This document shows positions 16,754-25,675 of a stretch of 64,000 bases of DNA, one piece after another; the first letter of the stretch is position 1, and each line of letters starts with the position of its first letter. The DNA is from an uncultured Pelagibacteraceae bacterium. GTDB lineage: Bacteria; Pseudomonadota; Alphaproteobacteria; Pelagibacterales; Pelagibacteraceae. Both the position numbers and the translations under genes were made by a program. The notes below the pieces were generated by a model, which did not search any database, was not told where the DNA came from, and was given only the letters and a program-made list of their open reading frames with translations. The DNA is taken from positions 62,001 through 126,000 of the forward strand of contig CABZDW010000001.1 in the NCBI GenBank assembly GCA_902524545.1. The letters are read 5' to 3'.

Positions 16754-17623
16754 TTACTTTCTAAATCTTTTTATTAAACTTGAAGTATCCCAACGATTAC
16801 CACCCATTCCCTGTACTTCTTCGTAATATTTATCAACTAATTCAGTTACAGGTAACAATGAGCCATTATTTTTAGCTTCATCCATTGCAATTTTTAAATC
16901 TTTTCTCATCCAATCAACTGCGAAACCAAAATCAAATTTATTATCAATCATAGTTTTATATCTATTTTCCATCTGCCAAGATTGTGCTGCACCTTTTGAA
17001 ATAACTTCAATTACATCCTCCATATTTAATCCAGCTTTCATTCCAAAATTAATAGCTTCAGATAAACCTTGTACTAAACCTGCAATACAAATTTGATTAA
17101 CCATTTTCGCAAGTTGTCCATTTCCTGGACCACCAAGCAATTTCATTTTTTTACTATAACAATCAATTTTATCTTTTGCTTTGTCAAAGTCAGTTTGATC
17201 ACCACCAATCATAACTGTTAATGCACCATTTTCTGCGCCAGCTTGACCTCCTGATACTGGTGCATCTAGTGCACCAAATCCATTTTTTTTTGCATAAGAA
17301 TGTATTTCTCTTGCAATTGTTGCTGAAGCAGTTGTGTTATCAATATAAACTGCACCTTTTTTAATTGTTTTAAATACACCGTTGTCTCCAAAAGTAACCT
17401 CTCTTAAATCATTGTCATTTCCTACACATGTAAAAATGTATTCGGCATCCTTTGCAGCTTCGGATGGTGTGTCAGCTATTTTACCTTTAAATTCTTTAAT
17501 CCATTTTTCAGCTTTGGATTTTGTTCTGTTAAAAACAGTTACATTATGTCCACCTTTTGATATATAACCTGCCATTGGATAACCCATGACACCAAGGCCT
17601 ATGAAAGCAACATTACAACTCAT
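16754..17623 (-). CDS. Beta-hydroxyacid dehydrogenase (3-hydroxyisobutyrate dehydrogenase-like)
   Basis: 289 residues. Rossmann motif 'GLGVMGYPMAG' at 9-19, substrate-binding 'DAPVSGGQAGAENGAL' at 120-135, and catalytic Lys173 in 'GNGQLAKMVNQ'. These define the 3-hydroxyisobutyrate/tartronate-semialdehyde/glyoxylate reductase family; the exact substrate is not resolved. Its start is only 11 bases from the divergent MFS gene, so the promoters of the two must overlap coding sequence. Confidence 0.88.
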   Translation of the reverse strand: MSCNVAFIGLGVMGYPMAGYISKGGHNVTVFNRTKSKAEKWIKEFKGKIADTPSEAAKDAEYIFTCVGNDNDLREVTFGDNGVFKTIKKGAVYIDNTTASATIAREIHSYAKKNGFGALDAPVSGGQAGAENGALTVMIGGDQTDFDKAKDKIDCYSKKMKLLGGPGNGQLAKMVNQICIAGLVQGLSEAINFGMKAGLNMEDVIEVISKGAAQSWQMENRYKTMIDNKFDFGFAVDWMRKDLKIAMDEAKNNGSLLPVTELVDKYYEEVQGMGGNRWDTSSLIKRFRK

Positions 17624-17634
17624 AATTTTTTAAT

Positions 17635-18840
17635 ATGTTTAAAAGTTTAAGTTTAAAAGTAATCGTATTTGGTTTTATATTTACATTTTTTTCCAGTTTT
17701 GGACAGAGTTTTTTTCTTGGTCTTTTTAACTCTAGTATACGAGAAGCATTATCTATTACCCAGGGACAATTTGGAACAATTTATGCATCTGCAACATTAC
17801 TAAGCAGCTTTTTATTAATTTGGGTTGGAAAAAAAATAGATGATATCAATATATTTAAATTTGCTTTTTTTGTAACAATACTTCTGTCCTTCTCATGTTT
17901 TTTCTTTTCAAAAATTTCTTCAATAATCTTTTTATTTATTGCAATTTTTTTAATGAGATTTTCAGGTCAAGGTATGATGTCTCATACTGCAACAACAACA
18001 ATATCTAGATATTTTACAAAATCTAGAGGTAAAGCTTTAAGCACAAGTTGGTTTGGTCTCTCTACTGCTGAATTTATACTACCTGTTTTAATTGTATATC
18101 TACTAACTATAACTTCTTGGCAAAATTTATGGATGTATATTTCAATATTAGTTTTGATTTTTCTTCCAATAACTTCCTTTATTTTAGTTAAGAACTTAAA
18201 CTTTGAGTCTAGAGAGAAGACAAACCAAAAAGAATTTAATGAAAAAATAAAACAATGGAAAAGAATAGATGTTTTGAAGGATTACAGATTTTATATAGTT
18301 TGTTTGAATATGTTAGCGATGCCATGGATTGCAACTGGCGTGTTTGTTTATCAATCTTTCATTTCAGAGTCTAAAGGGTGGGGTACTTATGTAATTGCTC
18401 AATCTTTTATGGTTTATTCAATTTTATCAGTATTAACTCTATTAATTGCAGGATTTTTAATTGATAAATTTACGAGTAGAAAATTACTAATTTTTATGAA
18501 TATTCCGTTATTAATTTCTACTGTAGTTCTTATGTATTTTGATGTTTCATTCTCTGCTTTTGTATTTTTAGGTCTAATTGGTATTTCAAATGGACTTGCA
18601 AACGTTCTAGGTTCATCAACTTGGGCAGAAATTTACGGTGTAAGATATATTGGTTCAATTAAAGCTTTGACAACAGCTTTAATGGTTTTTTCTACTGCTT
18701 TTGGCACTGCTTTATTTGGAACATTAATAGATATTGGATTTACGATAGAGCAGATAGCCTTAATATCTTTTATATATATTGCCTTATCAGCGGCTCTTTT
18801 ATTCTTTGTTAAAAACAAGCTAAATCCAGAGTATTTATAA
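17635..18840 (+). CDS. Major facilitator superfamily transporter
   Basis: 401 residues, about twelve membrane helices. The loop between helices 2 and 3 is 'WVGKKIDDI' and the matching loop in the second half is 'GFLIDKFTSRK', the MFS motif-A positions. No close relation to a sub-family with known substrate is obvious; the monocarboxylate/oxalate-antiporter-like groups are possible. Divergent from the dehydrogenase, with rpoZ downstream on the same strand. Confidence 0.85.
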   Translation: MFKSLSLKVIVFGFIFTFFSSFGQSFFLGLFNSSIREALSITQGQFGTIYASATLLSSFLLIWVGKKIDDINIFKFAFFVTILLSFSCFFFSKISSIIFLFIAIFLMRFSGQGMMSHTATTTISRYFTKSRGKALSTSWFGLSTAEFILPVLIVYLLTITSWQNLWMYISILVLIFLPITSFILVKNLNFESREKTNQKEFNEKIKQWKRIDVLKDYRFYIVCLNMLAMPWIATGVFVYQSFISESKGWGTYVIAQSFMVYSILSVLTLLIAGFLIDKFTSRKLLIFMNIPLLISTVVLMYFDVSFSAFVFLGLIGISNGLANVLGSSTWAEIYGVRYIGSIKALTTALMVFSTAFGTALFGTLIDIGFTIEQIALISFIYIALSAALLFFVKNKLNPEYL

Positions 18841-18883
18841 AATTTTCCTTGATTTTTTAAACTTCACTGTGTAGATATTCCGC

Positions 18884-19417
18884 ATGGCTAGAGTTACCGT
18901 AGAAGATTGCATAGATAAAGTAGACAGTCCTTACGAGTTAGTTTTGGTAGCTAAAGAGAGAGCAACTCAACTTAATACTGGTATAGAACCCACTTTAGAT
19001 AAAGATAATGACAAAAACACTGTCATTGCTTTAAGAGAAATTGCAGAGGAAAATATTAAAGTAAAAGACCTTACTCAAAGTGCAGTTTATAAATTAAGAA
19101 AACATGTAGAGCAGGTTGATGATGGAGCCGAAGATGATGATGAAGTAGGTGATGATTTTGAAAGTTTATACAAAGGCGAAATTTCAAAAAGTGGGACACC
19201 TATTTTACCATCGAAGAGAGCGAGAAAGACACCAGAGAAAATACAAGTTTCAAATGACGATTTAGCAGAGTTATCACAAACAGCCAAGCCGGATATCGAT
19301 ACATCGGCAACTGACGAAACTGGAGAAGAACAAGGTGATGTTTCACTAGAGGAAGTTAATGAAACAGAAAATCAAACTTCTGAACAAGAAACTTCTAACG
19401 AGACTGAAAATAATTAA
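18884..19417 (+). CDS. rpoZ: RNA polymerase omega subunit
   Basis: 177 residues. The first ~65 are the conserved omega fold: '[30 protein letters not shown]' and '[16 protein letters not shown]'. Omega helps assemble and stabilise the beta' subunit. The C-terminal ~110 residues are a Glu/Asp/Ser/Thr-rich tail without clear fold, longer than in enteric bacteria, probably disordered. It ends four bases into the converging CoA-transferase gene. Confidence 0.94.
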   Translation: MARVTVEDCIDKVDSPYELVLVAKERATQLNTGIEPTLDKDNDKNTVIALREIAEENIKVKDLTQSAVYKLRKHVEQVDDGAEDDDEVGDDFESLYKGEISKSGTPILPSKRARKTPEKIQVSNDDLAELSQTAKPDIDTSATDETGEEQGDVSLEEVNETENQTSEQETSNETENN

Positions 19418-20556
19418 GTAAATTCTTTTAAAATTTTTCCCCTATGCTCATCTAAATCAGGGATATCACCTCTAGTTTTTTCATCTTTATAGTTAGACAT
19501 TTTAATTGGATTACCAGCTAATTTGAAATCTCCAATTCTTTTATGAAAGGCCTTGACAATCATATTTCTGGCATCTACTTGAGGATTCTCTACCGCTTCT
19601 TTAATATTAAATATAGGACCACAGGGAATTTTCTCTTTTTCCATGTCACTAACCCATTCGTTGGTATTTCTAGTTAATAGTTTTTTTTCAAGAATCACTT
19701 TAAGTTCATCCATGTTTTGTGCTCTAGATGAGTTGTCAGAAAATTTTGTATCTTTATTAATTTCAGGCATACCCAAAAGTTCGCAAAGTTTTTCGAAAAG
19801 TCTATCATTACCAGCCGCAATAATAATATAACTGTCTTTAGTTTTAAAAGCTTCGAATGGTGCAATTGATGGATGACGTGATCCCATTGGTTTTGGTATT
19901 TCATTTTTTGCCAAGTAACGAGCTATAGCATTTTCTAAAATCGCTATTTGACAATCAAGCATTGAAACATCTATGTACATACCTTTACCGGTTTTTTGTC
20001 TATCGTAAAGAGCTGCATTTATTCCAATTGCTGTAAACAAACCAGCTGTGATATCTCCAATTGATGTTCCTACTCTTGTTGGTTCTGAGTTAGGTTGACC
20101 GGTCACACTCATTAATCCGCCCATACCCTGAACAACCATATCATAAGCAGGCAGTTCTTTTAGAGGCCCAGTTTGTCCAAAACCGGAAGCAGATGCATAA
20201 ATTAATTTTGGATATTTTTTATTTACATCTCGCCATCCGTATCCCCATTTTTCCAAAGTGCCTGGTTTAAAATTTTCAACTAATATGTCAGCTTTTGATA
20301 AAATCTTATCAAAAATTTTTTTGTCTTCGTCTTTTTTTAAGTTAAGAGCAATACTCTCTTTACCTCTATTTAGTGACATAAAATAAGCGGAGTAATCTTT
20401 TATGAATGGTCCAAATTTACGGGAATCATCACCAATTTCTGGAGCTTCAATTTTAATCACTCTTGCACCAAGATCAGATAAAATCATCGTGCAATAGGGA
20501 CCGACTAATACTCTCGTTAAATCAACAACTAGCAGGTTTTTTAAAGGTCCGTCCAT
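19414..20556 (-). CDS. CaiB/BaiF family (class III) CoA-transferase
   Basis: 380 residues. '[30 protein letters not shown]' at the N-terminus and '[12 protein letters not shown]' follow the formyl-CoA transferase pattern, and the catalytic Asp is in '[14 protein letters not shown]' near residue 190. Moves CoA between carboxylic acids by an aspartyl-CoA thioester route. Substrate not predictable. It is transcribed away from the TRAP operon, whose promoter lies in the 95-base gap; a TRAP-delivered organic acid would be a natural substrate, an inference from position only. Confidence 0.88.
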   Translation of the reverse strand: MDGPLKNLLVVDLTRVLVGPYCTMILSDLGARVIKIEAPEIGDDSRKFGPFIKDYSAYFMSLNRGKESIALNLKKDEDKKIFDKILSKADILVENFKPGTLEKWGYGWRDVNKKYPKLIYASASGFGQTGPLKELPAYDMVVQGMGGLMSVTGQPNSEPTRVGTSIGDITAGLFTAIGINAALYDRQKTGKGMYIDVSMLDCQIAILENAIARYLAKNEIPKPMGSRHPSIAPFEAFKTKDSYIIIAAGNDRLFEKLCELLGMPEINKDTKFSDNSSRAQNMDELKVILEKKLLTRNTNEWVSDMEKEKIPCGPIFNIKEAVENPQVDARNMIVKAFHKRIGDFKLAGNPIKMSNYKDEKTRGDIPDLDEHRGKILKEFT

Positions 20557-20588
20557 GTAATTTCTATAATATTTGAGTTTTTGGCGAC

Positions 20589-20617
20589 TTGACTCTTATT
20601 AATAAGTTCATTTTAAT
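20589..20617 (+). promoter_or_regulatory. Putative sigma-70 promoter of the TRAP operon with internal palindrome
   Basis: TTGACT (20589-20594), 17-base spacer, TTTAAT (20612-20617). The spacer contains the perfect 12-base palindrome CTTATTAATAAG at 20595-20606, placed where a repressor could block polymerase. A ribosome site AGAGGG (20639-20644) precedes the dctP ATG at 20652. AT-rich palindromes can arise by chance, so the operator reading is weak. Confidence 0.5.
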
Positions 20618-20651
20618 CGAATTAATAAAAATAACAATAGAGGGAAAAATA

Positions 20652-21662
20652 ATGTTAAAAAAAATATCTTTATATTTAACTTCATTAGTTTTTGTTTTTA
20701 CTACTATTGGTTCTGCTTATGCTGTTACGCTAAAAGCTAGTCACCAATGGCCTGGAACACCAAGAGCTGATGGATCTTTCGACCCACGTCATGAAATGGT
20801 ACAAATCATTGCTGACGAGGTAAAAAAAGCAAATGTTGGAATAGATATCAGAATTTATCCAGCTAAATCATTATACAAACCTAAAGAACAGTGGAAACCA
20901 ATGACAACTGGTCAATTGGATATTTCTGCTTTTCCATTAGCTTATGCATCTAAGTTCCATCCTGAATTTGATGCAACTTTAATGCCAGGAACTGTTAAAA
21001 ATCACGATCACGCATTGAGATTCAATAAAGGTCCGATGATGACTGAGATTAAAAGAATTATTAACGATGCTGGCGTAGTAGTTTTATCTGATGCATGGTT
21101 AGGTGGTGGTTTTGCTTCAAAGTCAAAATGTATAAAAAATCCTAGTGATGCAAAAGGTCAAGTTATGAGAGCTGCGGGTAAAGCATTTAACCAAATGTTA
21201 GAAGCAGCTGGTGCTGGTATTCAAAGTATGCCATCATCAGAGATATACACAGGTTTACAGACTGGTGTATTAACTGGTGCAAATACTAGTTCAGGAAGTT
21301 TTGTAAGTTACAAAATTTATGAACAAGTTTCATGTGCAACTCCTCCAGGAAAATTTGGTCTATGGTTTATGTATGAGCCAATCCTTATGTCAAAAAAGTC
21401 TTTTGATGCTTTGAACTCTAAGCAACAAAAAGCTTTAATGAAAGCTGGAAAAGTTGCTGAGAAATATATGACAGCTCAAGTTGAAAACTTAGACAAAAAG
21501 TTTGAAGACGCTTATAAAGCTGCAGGCGTAAAATTAGTATATATGTCTGAAAAAGACCATGCTGCATGGGTAGAGATTGCAAAAAAATCTTCTCACAAAG
21601 CATTTGCTGATAAAGTTCCAGGTGGCGATAAGCTAATGGAAATGGCTTTAGCAGTTAAATAA
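20652..21662 (+). CDS. dctP: TRAP transporter solute-binding protein
   Basis: 336 residues, signal peptide 1-24 (ending 'GSAYA'), then 'VTLKASHQWPG' typical of DctP-family binding proteins, and 'PSSEIYTGLQTGVLTGANTS' around residues 195-215, the segment including the substrate-carboxylate contact region. Binds an organic acid in the periplasm for the DctQM carrier. The ATG at 20652 was chosen for the signal peptide start and the AGAGGG ribosome site; an earlier in-frame start would put 21 unconserved residues in front. Followed by a terminator-like hairpin and then dctQ. Confidence 0.93.
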   Translation: MLKKISLYLTSLVFVFTTIGSAYAVTLKASHQWPGTPRADGSFDPRHEMVQIIADEVKKANVGIDIRIYPAKSLYKPKEQWKPMTTGQLDISAFPLAYASKFHPEFDATLMPGTVKNHDHALRFNKGPMMTEIKRIINDAGVVVLSDAWLGGGFASKSKCIKNPSDAKGQVMRAAGKAFNQMLEAAGAGIQSMPSSEIYTGLQTGVLTGANTSSGSFVSYKIYEQVSCATPPGKFGLWFMYEPILMSKKSFDALNSKQQKALMKAGKVAEKYMTAQVENLDKKFEDAYKAAGVKLVYMSEKDHAAWVEIAKKSSHKAFADKVPGGDKLMEMALAVK

Positions 21663-21676
21663 AATAATATATAAAG

Positions 21677-21713
21677 AACCCCTATTTAATTTGATTAAAT
21701 GGGGGTTTTTTTT
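21677..21713 (+). terminator. Intrinsic-terminator-like hairpin between dctP and dctQ
   Basis: A 14-bp stem (21677-21690 with 21694-21707; one G-T pair) with a TTG loop, GC-rich at the base, followed by eight T (21706-21713). The last T directly precedes the ATG of dctQ at 21714. It should end most transcripts after dctP and let a minority read into dctQM, giving much more binding protein than carrier. Confidence 0.85.
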
Positions 21714-22208
21714 ATGAAAAAAAAGTATCTTCAACTTTGTGATTTGATAGCTAAAGCATGTGGTGCCTTCGCTGTATTGGCATTGCTTTTATCAATATTA
21801 GTAATAGTTGAACTTGTTTTTGAAAGATATTTTTTTCAAAGAGCGATTACATGGCAAACAGAACTTGTCACAATGTTATTAGTTGCTTCAACTTTTATAG
21901 GTAGTGTATACGTTTTAAGTGAAAAAGCTCATGTGAGCATGGAATGGATTTATGATTTTTTATCAAAAAAAAATATAATTAGATTAAAAATTTTTACATC
22001 CTCAATAAGTTTACTTTTTTTCTTAATTTTATTTTATTTTGGATTTTTAATGTTCGAGGAAGCATTTACCAAAAACTATTCCACAGGAACTGTCTGGGAT
22101 CCACCATTATGGATACCATATTCATCAATGATGTTGGGAGCTTTACTAATGATATTACAGTATATCGCAGAAATTATAAAATTAACTGACGAAAAGGATT
22201 TTAAATAA
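21714..22208 (+). CDS. dctQ: TRAP transporter small permease
   Basis: 164 residues with four membrane segments ('LALLLSILVIVELVFERYF', 'LVTMLLVASTFIGSVYVL', and two more). 'WQTELVTMLLVASTFIGS' is the usual DctQ signature. I start at 21714 because an in-frame ATG at 21699 lies within the terminator stem and would add 'MGVFF' only. No Shine-Dalgarno: the base before the ATG is the end of the T-run. dctM starts on the base after the stop. Confidence 0.88.
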   Translation: MKKKYLQLCDLIAKACGAFAVLALLLSILVIVELVFERYFFQRAITWQTELVTMLLVASTFIGSVYVLSEKAHVSMEWIYDFLSKKNIIRLKIFTSSISLLFFLILFYFGFLMFEEAFTKNYSTGTVWDPPLWIPYSSMMLGALLMILQYIAEIIKLTDEKDFK

Positions 22209-23540
22209 ATGGATCCACTCATTATAGCATTGATAGTTGCAGTTTTTACTTTATTGGTACTTTTTTCTGGAATTCCAATTGCTTTTGGTTTGAGTTTTGT
22301 TTCAATAGCTCTATTAGTTACATTTGAAGGTTTTCAAATGCTTGATGTCTTTGCTGAAACATTTTTTGCAGGACTAAACTCTTTTGTTCTACTTTCTATA
22401 CCAATGTTTATTTTAATGGGAATGGCCGTTGCCAACTCCCCAGCGGGAAAAGATTTATATACAGGATTAGATAGATGGCTTTGGAGAGTACCAGGAGGAT
22501 TGGTAATTTCTAATATTGGAGCATGCTCAGTTTTTGCAGCTTTGAGTGGATCTAGTCCCGCAACTTGTGCTGCGATTGGAACAATGGGAATACCCGAAAT
22601 GAGAAAAAGGGGATATTCGGATCAGATTGCAACAGGAACTATCGCAGCCGGTGGAACTTTGGGAGTTTTAATTCCTCCAAGTATTGTTTTAATTGTTTAT
22701 GGAATTGCAACTGGTACGTCTATTGGAAGATTATTTTTATGTGGTCTTGTGCCTGGTTTTATGTTGGCGGGAATGTTTGCAATATGGGCTCTAATACATA
22801 GTTATTTTATTGATAAAGATGCAGCAAAAGCTCTAAGAAATAGAGTGAGACCAACTCTAAAAGAAAAACTCGAAGTTTTACCGAGAATTCTTCCTTTCCT
22901 AGCTATTATAGCAGGTGTTTTATATGTACTTTATGGAGGAGTCGCAACACCCTCAGAGGCATCTGGAGTAGGAGCATTTTTAGTTTTTGTATTAATTGCA
23001 GTTGTTTATAAAATTTACCAGCCAAAAAAGATTTGGAACATTGTTAAAGTTTCAATGAAAGAAAGTGTAATGATAATGTTCATTATTGCTGCCTCATATC
23101 TCTTTGCATTTACTCTTTCACAACTGTATGTAACTCAGTCTTTAGCACAGAGCATGGTTGAATTAAGCTCTAATAAATGGGTTGTGTTTATGCTAATAAA
23201 CATATTTCTATTAATAGCTGGTTTCTTTTTACCGCCAGTTGCAGTTATAGTAATGACTTCAGCAATATTATTACCAGTTATTACTACTTTAGGTTTTGAC
23301 CCATACTGGTTTGCAATAGTATTTACAATCAATATGGAGATTGGCCTAATTACACCACCAGTTGGATTAAATCTTTATATTATAAAAGGAATTACCCCAG
23401 ACGTTAGTTTGTCAGAAATTTTAAAAGGATCTATACCATTTATGATAATTATGGCTTTAGCTATAGTAATTTTATGTATTTTTCCTGAGATTGTTACATG
23501 GTTCCCTGATAAAATAATGGGTAAAGACCTTGGATTCTAA
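22209..23540 (+). CDS. dctM: TRAP transporter large permease
   Basis: 443 residues with about twelve to thirteen hydrophobic helices. 'LGVLIPPSIVLIVYG' and the repeat-half 'GLITPPVGLNLYI' carry the paired conserved Pro-Pro segments of DctM. Uses a sodium gradient to import the solute delivered by DctP. Begins directly after the dctQ stop and ends 11 bases into the dusA reading frame. Confidence 0.94.
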   Translation: MDPLIIALIVAVFTLLVLFSGIPIAFGLSFVSIALLVTFEGFQMLDVFAETFFAGLNSFVLLSIPMFILMGMAVANSPAGKDLYTGLDRWLWRVPGGLVISNIGACSVFAALSGSSPATCAAIGTMGIPEMRKRGYSDQIATGTIAAGGTLGVLIPPSIVLIVYGIATGTSIGRLFLCGLVPGFMLAGMFAIWALIHSYFIDKDAAKALRNRVRPTLKEKLEVLPRILPFLAIIAGVLYVLYGGVATPSEASGVGAFLVFVLIAVVYKIYQPKKIWNIVKVSMKESVMIMFIIAASYLFAFTLSQLYVTQSLAQSMVELSSNKWVVFMLINIFLLIAGFFLPPVAVIVMTSAILLPVITTLGFDPYWFAIVFTINMEIGLITPPVGLNLYIIKGITPDVSLSEILKGSIPFMIIMALAIVILCIFPEIVTWFPDKIMGKDLGF

Positions 23541-24531
23541 AAAAGAAATAAACAGAAAAATATCAGTTGCCCCAATGATGGATTGCACAGATAGGCATGA
23601 TCGTTTCTTTTTAAGACTGATGAGCAAAAATGTTATGCTCTATACTGAGATGGTTGCTACAAAATCAGCAATTCACGGTGATCGAAAAAAAATTTTATCT
23701 TATAGTCCTGAAGAAAAACCATTAGCTTTGCAAGTTGGTGGGTCTGATAAAAAAGAATTAGCAGAAGTAGCTAAAATTGCCGAGGATATGGGTTACGATG
23801 AAATTAACATTAACCTCGGTTGTCCTAGCAAAAAAGTTCAAAAAAATAAATTTGGTGCATGTTTAATAAAAGAACCTGACTTGGTTGCTGAATGTATCAA
23901 TTCAATGGTGAATGCTTGTAAAATACCTGTTACGGCAAAAACAAGAATTGGTTTTGATGATACAGAAAAATTTGATTATTTAAATAATTTTATTCATAAA
24001 ATGAAAGATGCTGGTTCAGAAACATTTATTTTGCATGCAAGAAAAGCAATTTTATCAGGTTTATCTCCAAAACAAAATCTAAATATTCCAAAACTAAATT
24101 ACAAAATGGTTTATGACATTAAACAAGAAAATCCTGATTTAGAAATAATTATAAATGGTGGAATTACAAAAGTTGAGGAAATTAAGAATCATTTGAAGTT
24201 TTGTGATGGTGTGATGATAGGAAGATCAATTTATCAAAATCCATATTCTTTAATAGAAATTGAAAAAGAAATATTCAATACAAAGAGTAGTCCTACTAGA
24301 GAGCAAGTGGTAGAAAAACTTTTAGAGTATGCTGATAGAGAGGTAAAATTGGGAACAAAGATCAATCATATTATGAGACATACCGTAGGTTTATATCATG
24401 GACAAGTTGGTTCTAAAGAATGGAAAAGATATTTAAGTGATAATATGATGGCAAGAGACTCTGATTTTCAAAAAACAAAACATATCATGACCATTGTTCA
24501 GAATAATGAGAAAGCAATTCAGACTAACTAA
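23530..24531 (+). CDS. dusA: tRNA-dihydrouridine synthase A
   Basis: 333-residue FMN enzyme that reduces uridines in the tRNA D-loop. 'SVAPMMDCTDRHDRFF' near the N-terminus, 'INLGCPSKKVQKNKFGACLIKEP' (with the catalytic Cys in 'GACL') and 'MRHTVGLYHG' near the C-terminus are DusA signatures. No ATG occurs before the conserved 'APMMD', so the start is probably the TTG at 23530, inside the last codons of dctM; the first residues are thus uncertain. Confidence 0.9.
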   Translation: MDSKKEINRKISVAPMMDCTDRHDRFFLRLMSKNVMLYTEMVATKSAIHGDRKKILSYSPEEKPLALQVGGSDKKELAEVAKIAEDMGYDEININLGCPSKKVQKNKFGACLIKEPDLVAECINSMVNACKIPVTAKTRIGFDDTEKFDYLNNFIHKMKDAGSETFILHARKAILSGLSPKQNLNIPKLNYKMVYDIKQENPDLEIIINGGITKVEEIKNHLKFCDGVMIGRSIYQNPYSLIEIEKEIFNTKSSPTREQVVEKLLEYADREVKLGTKINHIMRHTVGLYHGQVGSKEWKRYLSDNMMARDSDFQKTKHIMTIVQNNEKAIQTN

Positions 24532-24533
24532 TA

Positions 24534-25370
24534 ATGGAAACTTTAGACATAAATGAAATTATAAATCTTTTATTTGTTTTATCTTTGGCAGCTTCAGTTG
24601 CAGGTTTTATGGCAGGTTTACTAGGAGTTGGTGGCGGTATTATAATAGTGCCTGCGCTATATTATGCTTTTACTGTTTTAGATTTTGATATTGCAACAAG
24701 AATGCATCTTTCAGTTGGTACTTCTTTGGCAATCATAATTCCAACATCCATTATATCAACAAAAACCCACATGGAGTATGATGCGGTTGATTTTAAGCTT
24801 ATAAAATCTTTTGGTATATTTATTTTATTTGGTGTTATTGGAGGAACATTTTTAGCAGTAAATTTAAAAACACCAGCTTTTGTTTTATTCTTTTCCATAA
24901 TGGCTTTTATAGTTGGTTTATTTTTTATTTTTTTTAGGGAACAACTTTTAAAAAATCCAAAAATGATTTCTGATTCAGCTAAAAATATTTCAGGAGTTAT
25001 TATAGGTTTCATATCTGTATTATTAGGGATTGGTGGTGGATCATTAATGGTTCCTTTTATGAGAACTTTTGGATACGATATTAGGAAATCAATTGGAACT
25101 GCAGCAGGAGTTGGTTTTCTGATTGCTGTATTTGGTACAATTACAATGATTACTGGAGGTAAAATTGTAGATAATATTAATACACCCTACAGTCTTGGAT
25201 ATGTGAATTTACTTGGATTTCTAGTTTTCGTGCCAGTGACAATGATTATGGCTAGAGTAGGCGCGAAAGCAGTTTATAAAATAGATAAAAATATATTGAG
25301 CAAGATTTTTGGGTCATTCTTAATTATCGTATCGATTAGATCTTTTTTTGAATACTTAGCAATAAATTAA
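24534..25370 (+). CDS. TauE/SafE family membrane transporter
   Basis: 278 residues with about eight membrane helices and the two repeated motifs 'GLLGVGGGIIIVPAL' (near residue 29) and 'VLLGIGGGSLMVPF' (near residue 163) of the TauE/SafE (DUF81) family. Members export sulfite, sulfoacetate or related anions. The substrate here is not evident. It starts two bases after the dusA stop and ends two bases before a converging DUF2061 gene. Confidence 0.88.
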   Translation: METLDINEIINLLFVLSLAASVAGFMAGLLGVGGGIIIVPALYYAFTVLDFDIATRMHLSVGTSLAIIIPTSIISTKTHMEYDAVDFKLIKSFGIFILFGVIGGTFLAVNLKTPAFVLFFSIMAFIVGLFFIFFREQLLKNPKMISDSAKNISGVIIGFISVLLGIGGGSLMVPFMRTFGYDIRKSIGTAAGVGFLIAVFGTITMITGGKIVDNINTPYSLGYVNLLGFLVFVPVTMIMARVGAKAVYKIDKNILSKIFGSFLIIVSIRSFFEYLAIN

Positions 25371-25372
25371 TA

Positions 25373-25573
25373 TTAACCAGTTCCCCACTTGACCTTGTTC
25401 CAAATTCTCTCATGAAAATAGTAAAAAAAAAGTGGAACTATTGATCCAACACCTAGTATTCCTGCACCTGTAAATGTTCCAGTGTAGATGTATCCAAAAA
25501 TTACCCAATAAATAAAAATGATAAATCTCCAAGAAAAAGTTTTAGCTATTGATCTAATTTTTTTGTCTGCCAT
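25373..25573 (-). CDS. DUF2061-like small membrane protein
   Basis: 66 residues: a basic N-terminus 'KKIRSIAKTFSWRF', then two hydrophobic segments and 'YYFHERIWNKVKWG', the usual DUF2061 pattern. Function unknown. Its ATG follows directly after the T-run of a terminator-like hairpin on the same strand, so its expression may depend on read-through from the phosphomutase gene or on a leaderless start. Confidence 0.75.
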   Translation of the reverse strand: MADKKIRSIAKTFSWRFIIFIYWVIFGYIYTGTFTGAGILGVGSIVPLFFYYFHERIWNKVKWGTG

Positions 25574-25611
25574 AAAAAAAAGAGGTGACTTCAGTCTCCC
25601 TCCATCACCTC
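25574..25611 (-). terminator. Terminator-like hairpin before DUF2061
   Basis: On the reverse strand a 7-bp stem GAGGTGA/TCACCTC (forward 25605-25611 and 25582-25588), loop 16 bases, is followed by eight T (forward 25581-25574) that abut the DUF2061 ATG. Best read as the terminator of the upstream phosphohexomutase gene (stop at 25676). The long loop makes it weaker than the dctP-dctQ hairpin. Confidence 0.6.
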
Positions 25612-25675
25612 ACAAATATAGATTAAATGATTCTTTACAGTTCTATGAACACTTTTTAGTTGAATCTTACCTTTG

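Noticed and set aside
24662-25012. 116-residue frame opposite the TauE-like gene
   Set aside because: Antisense of membrane helices; composition is that of a complement, not a protein family.
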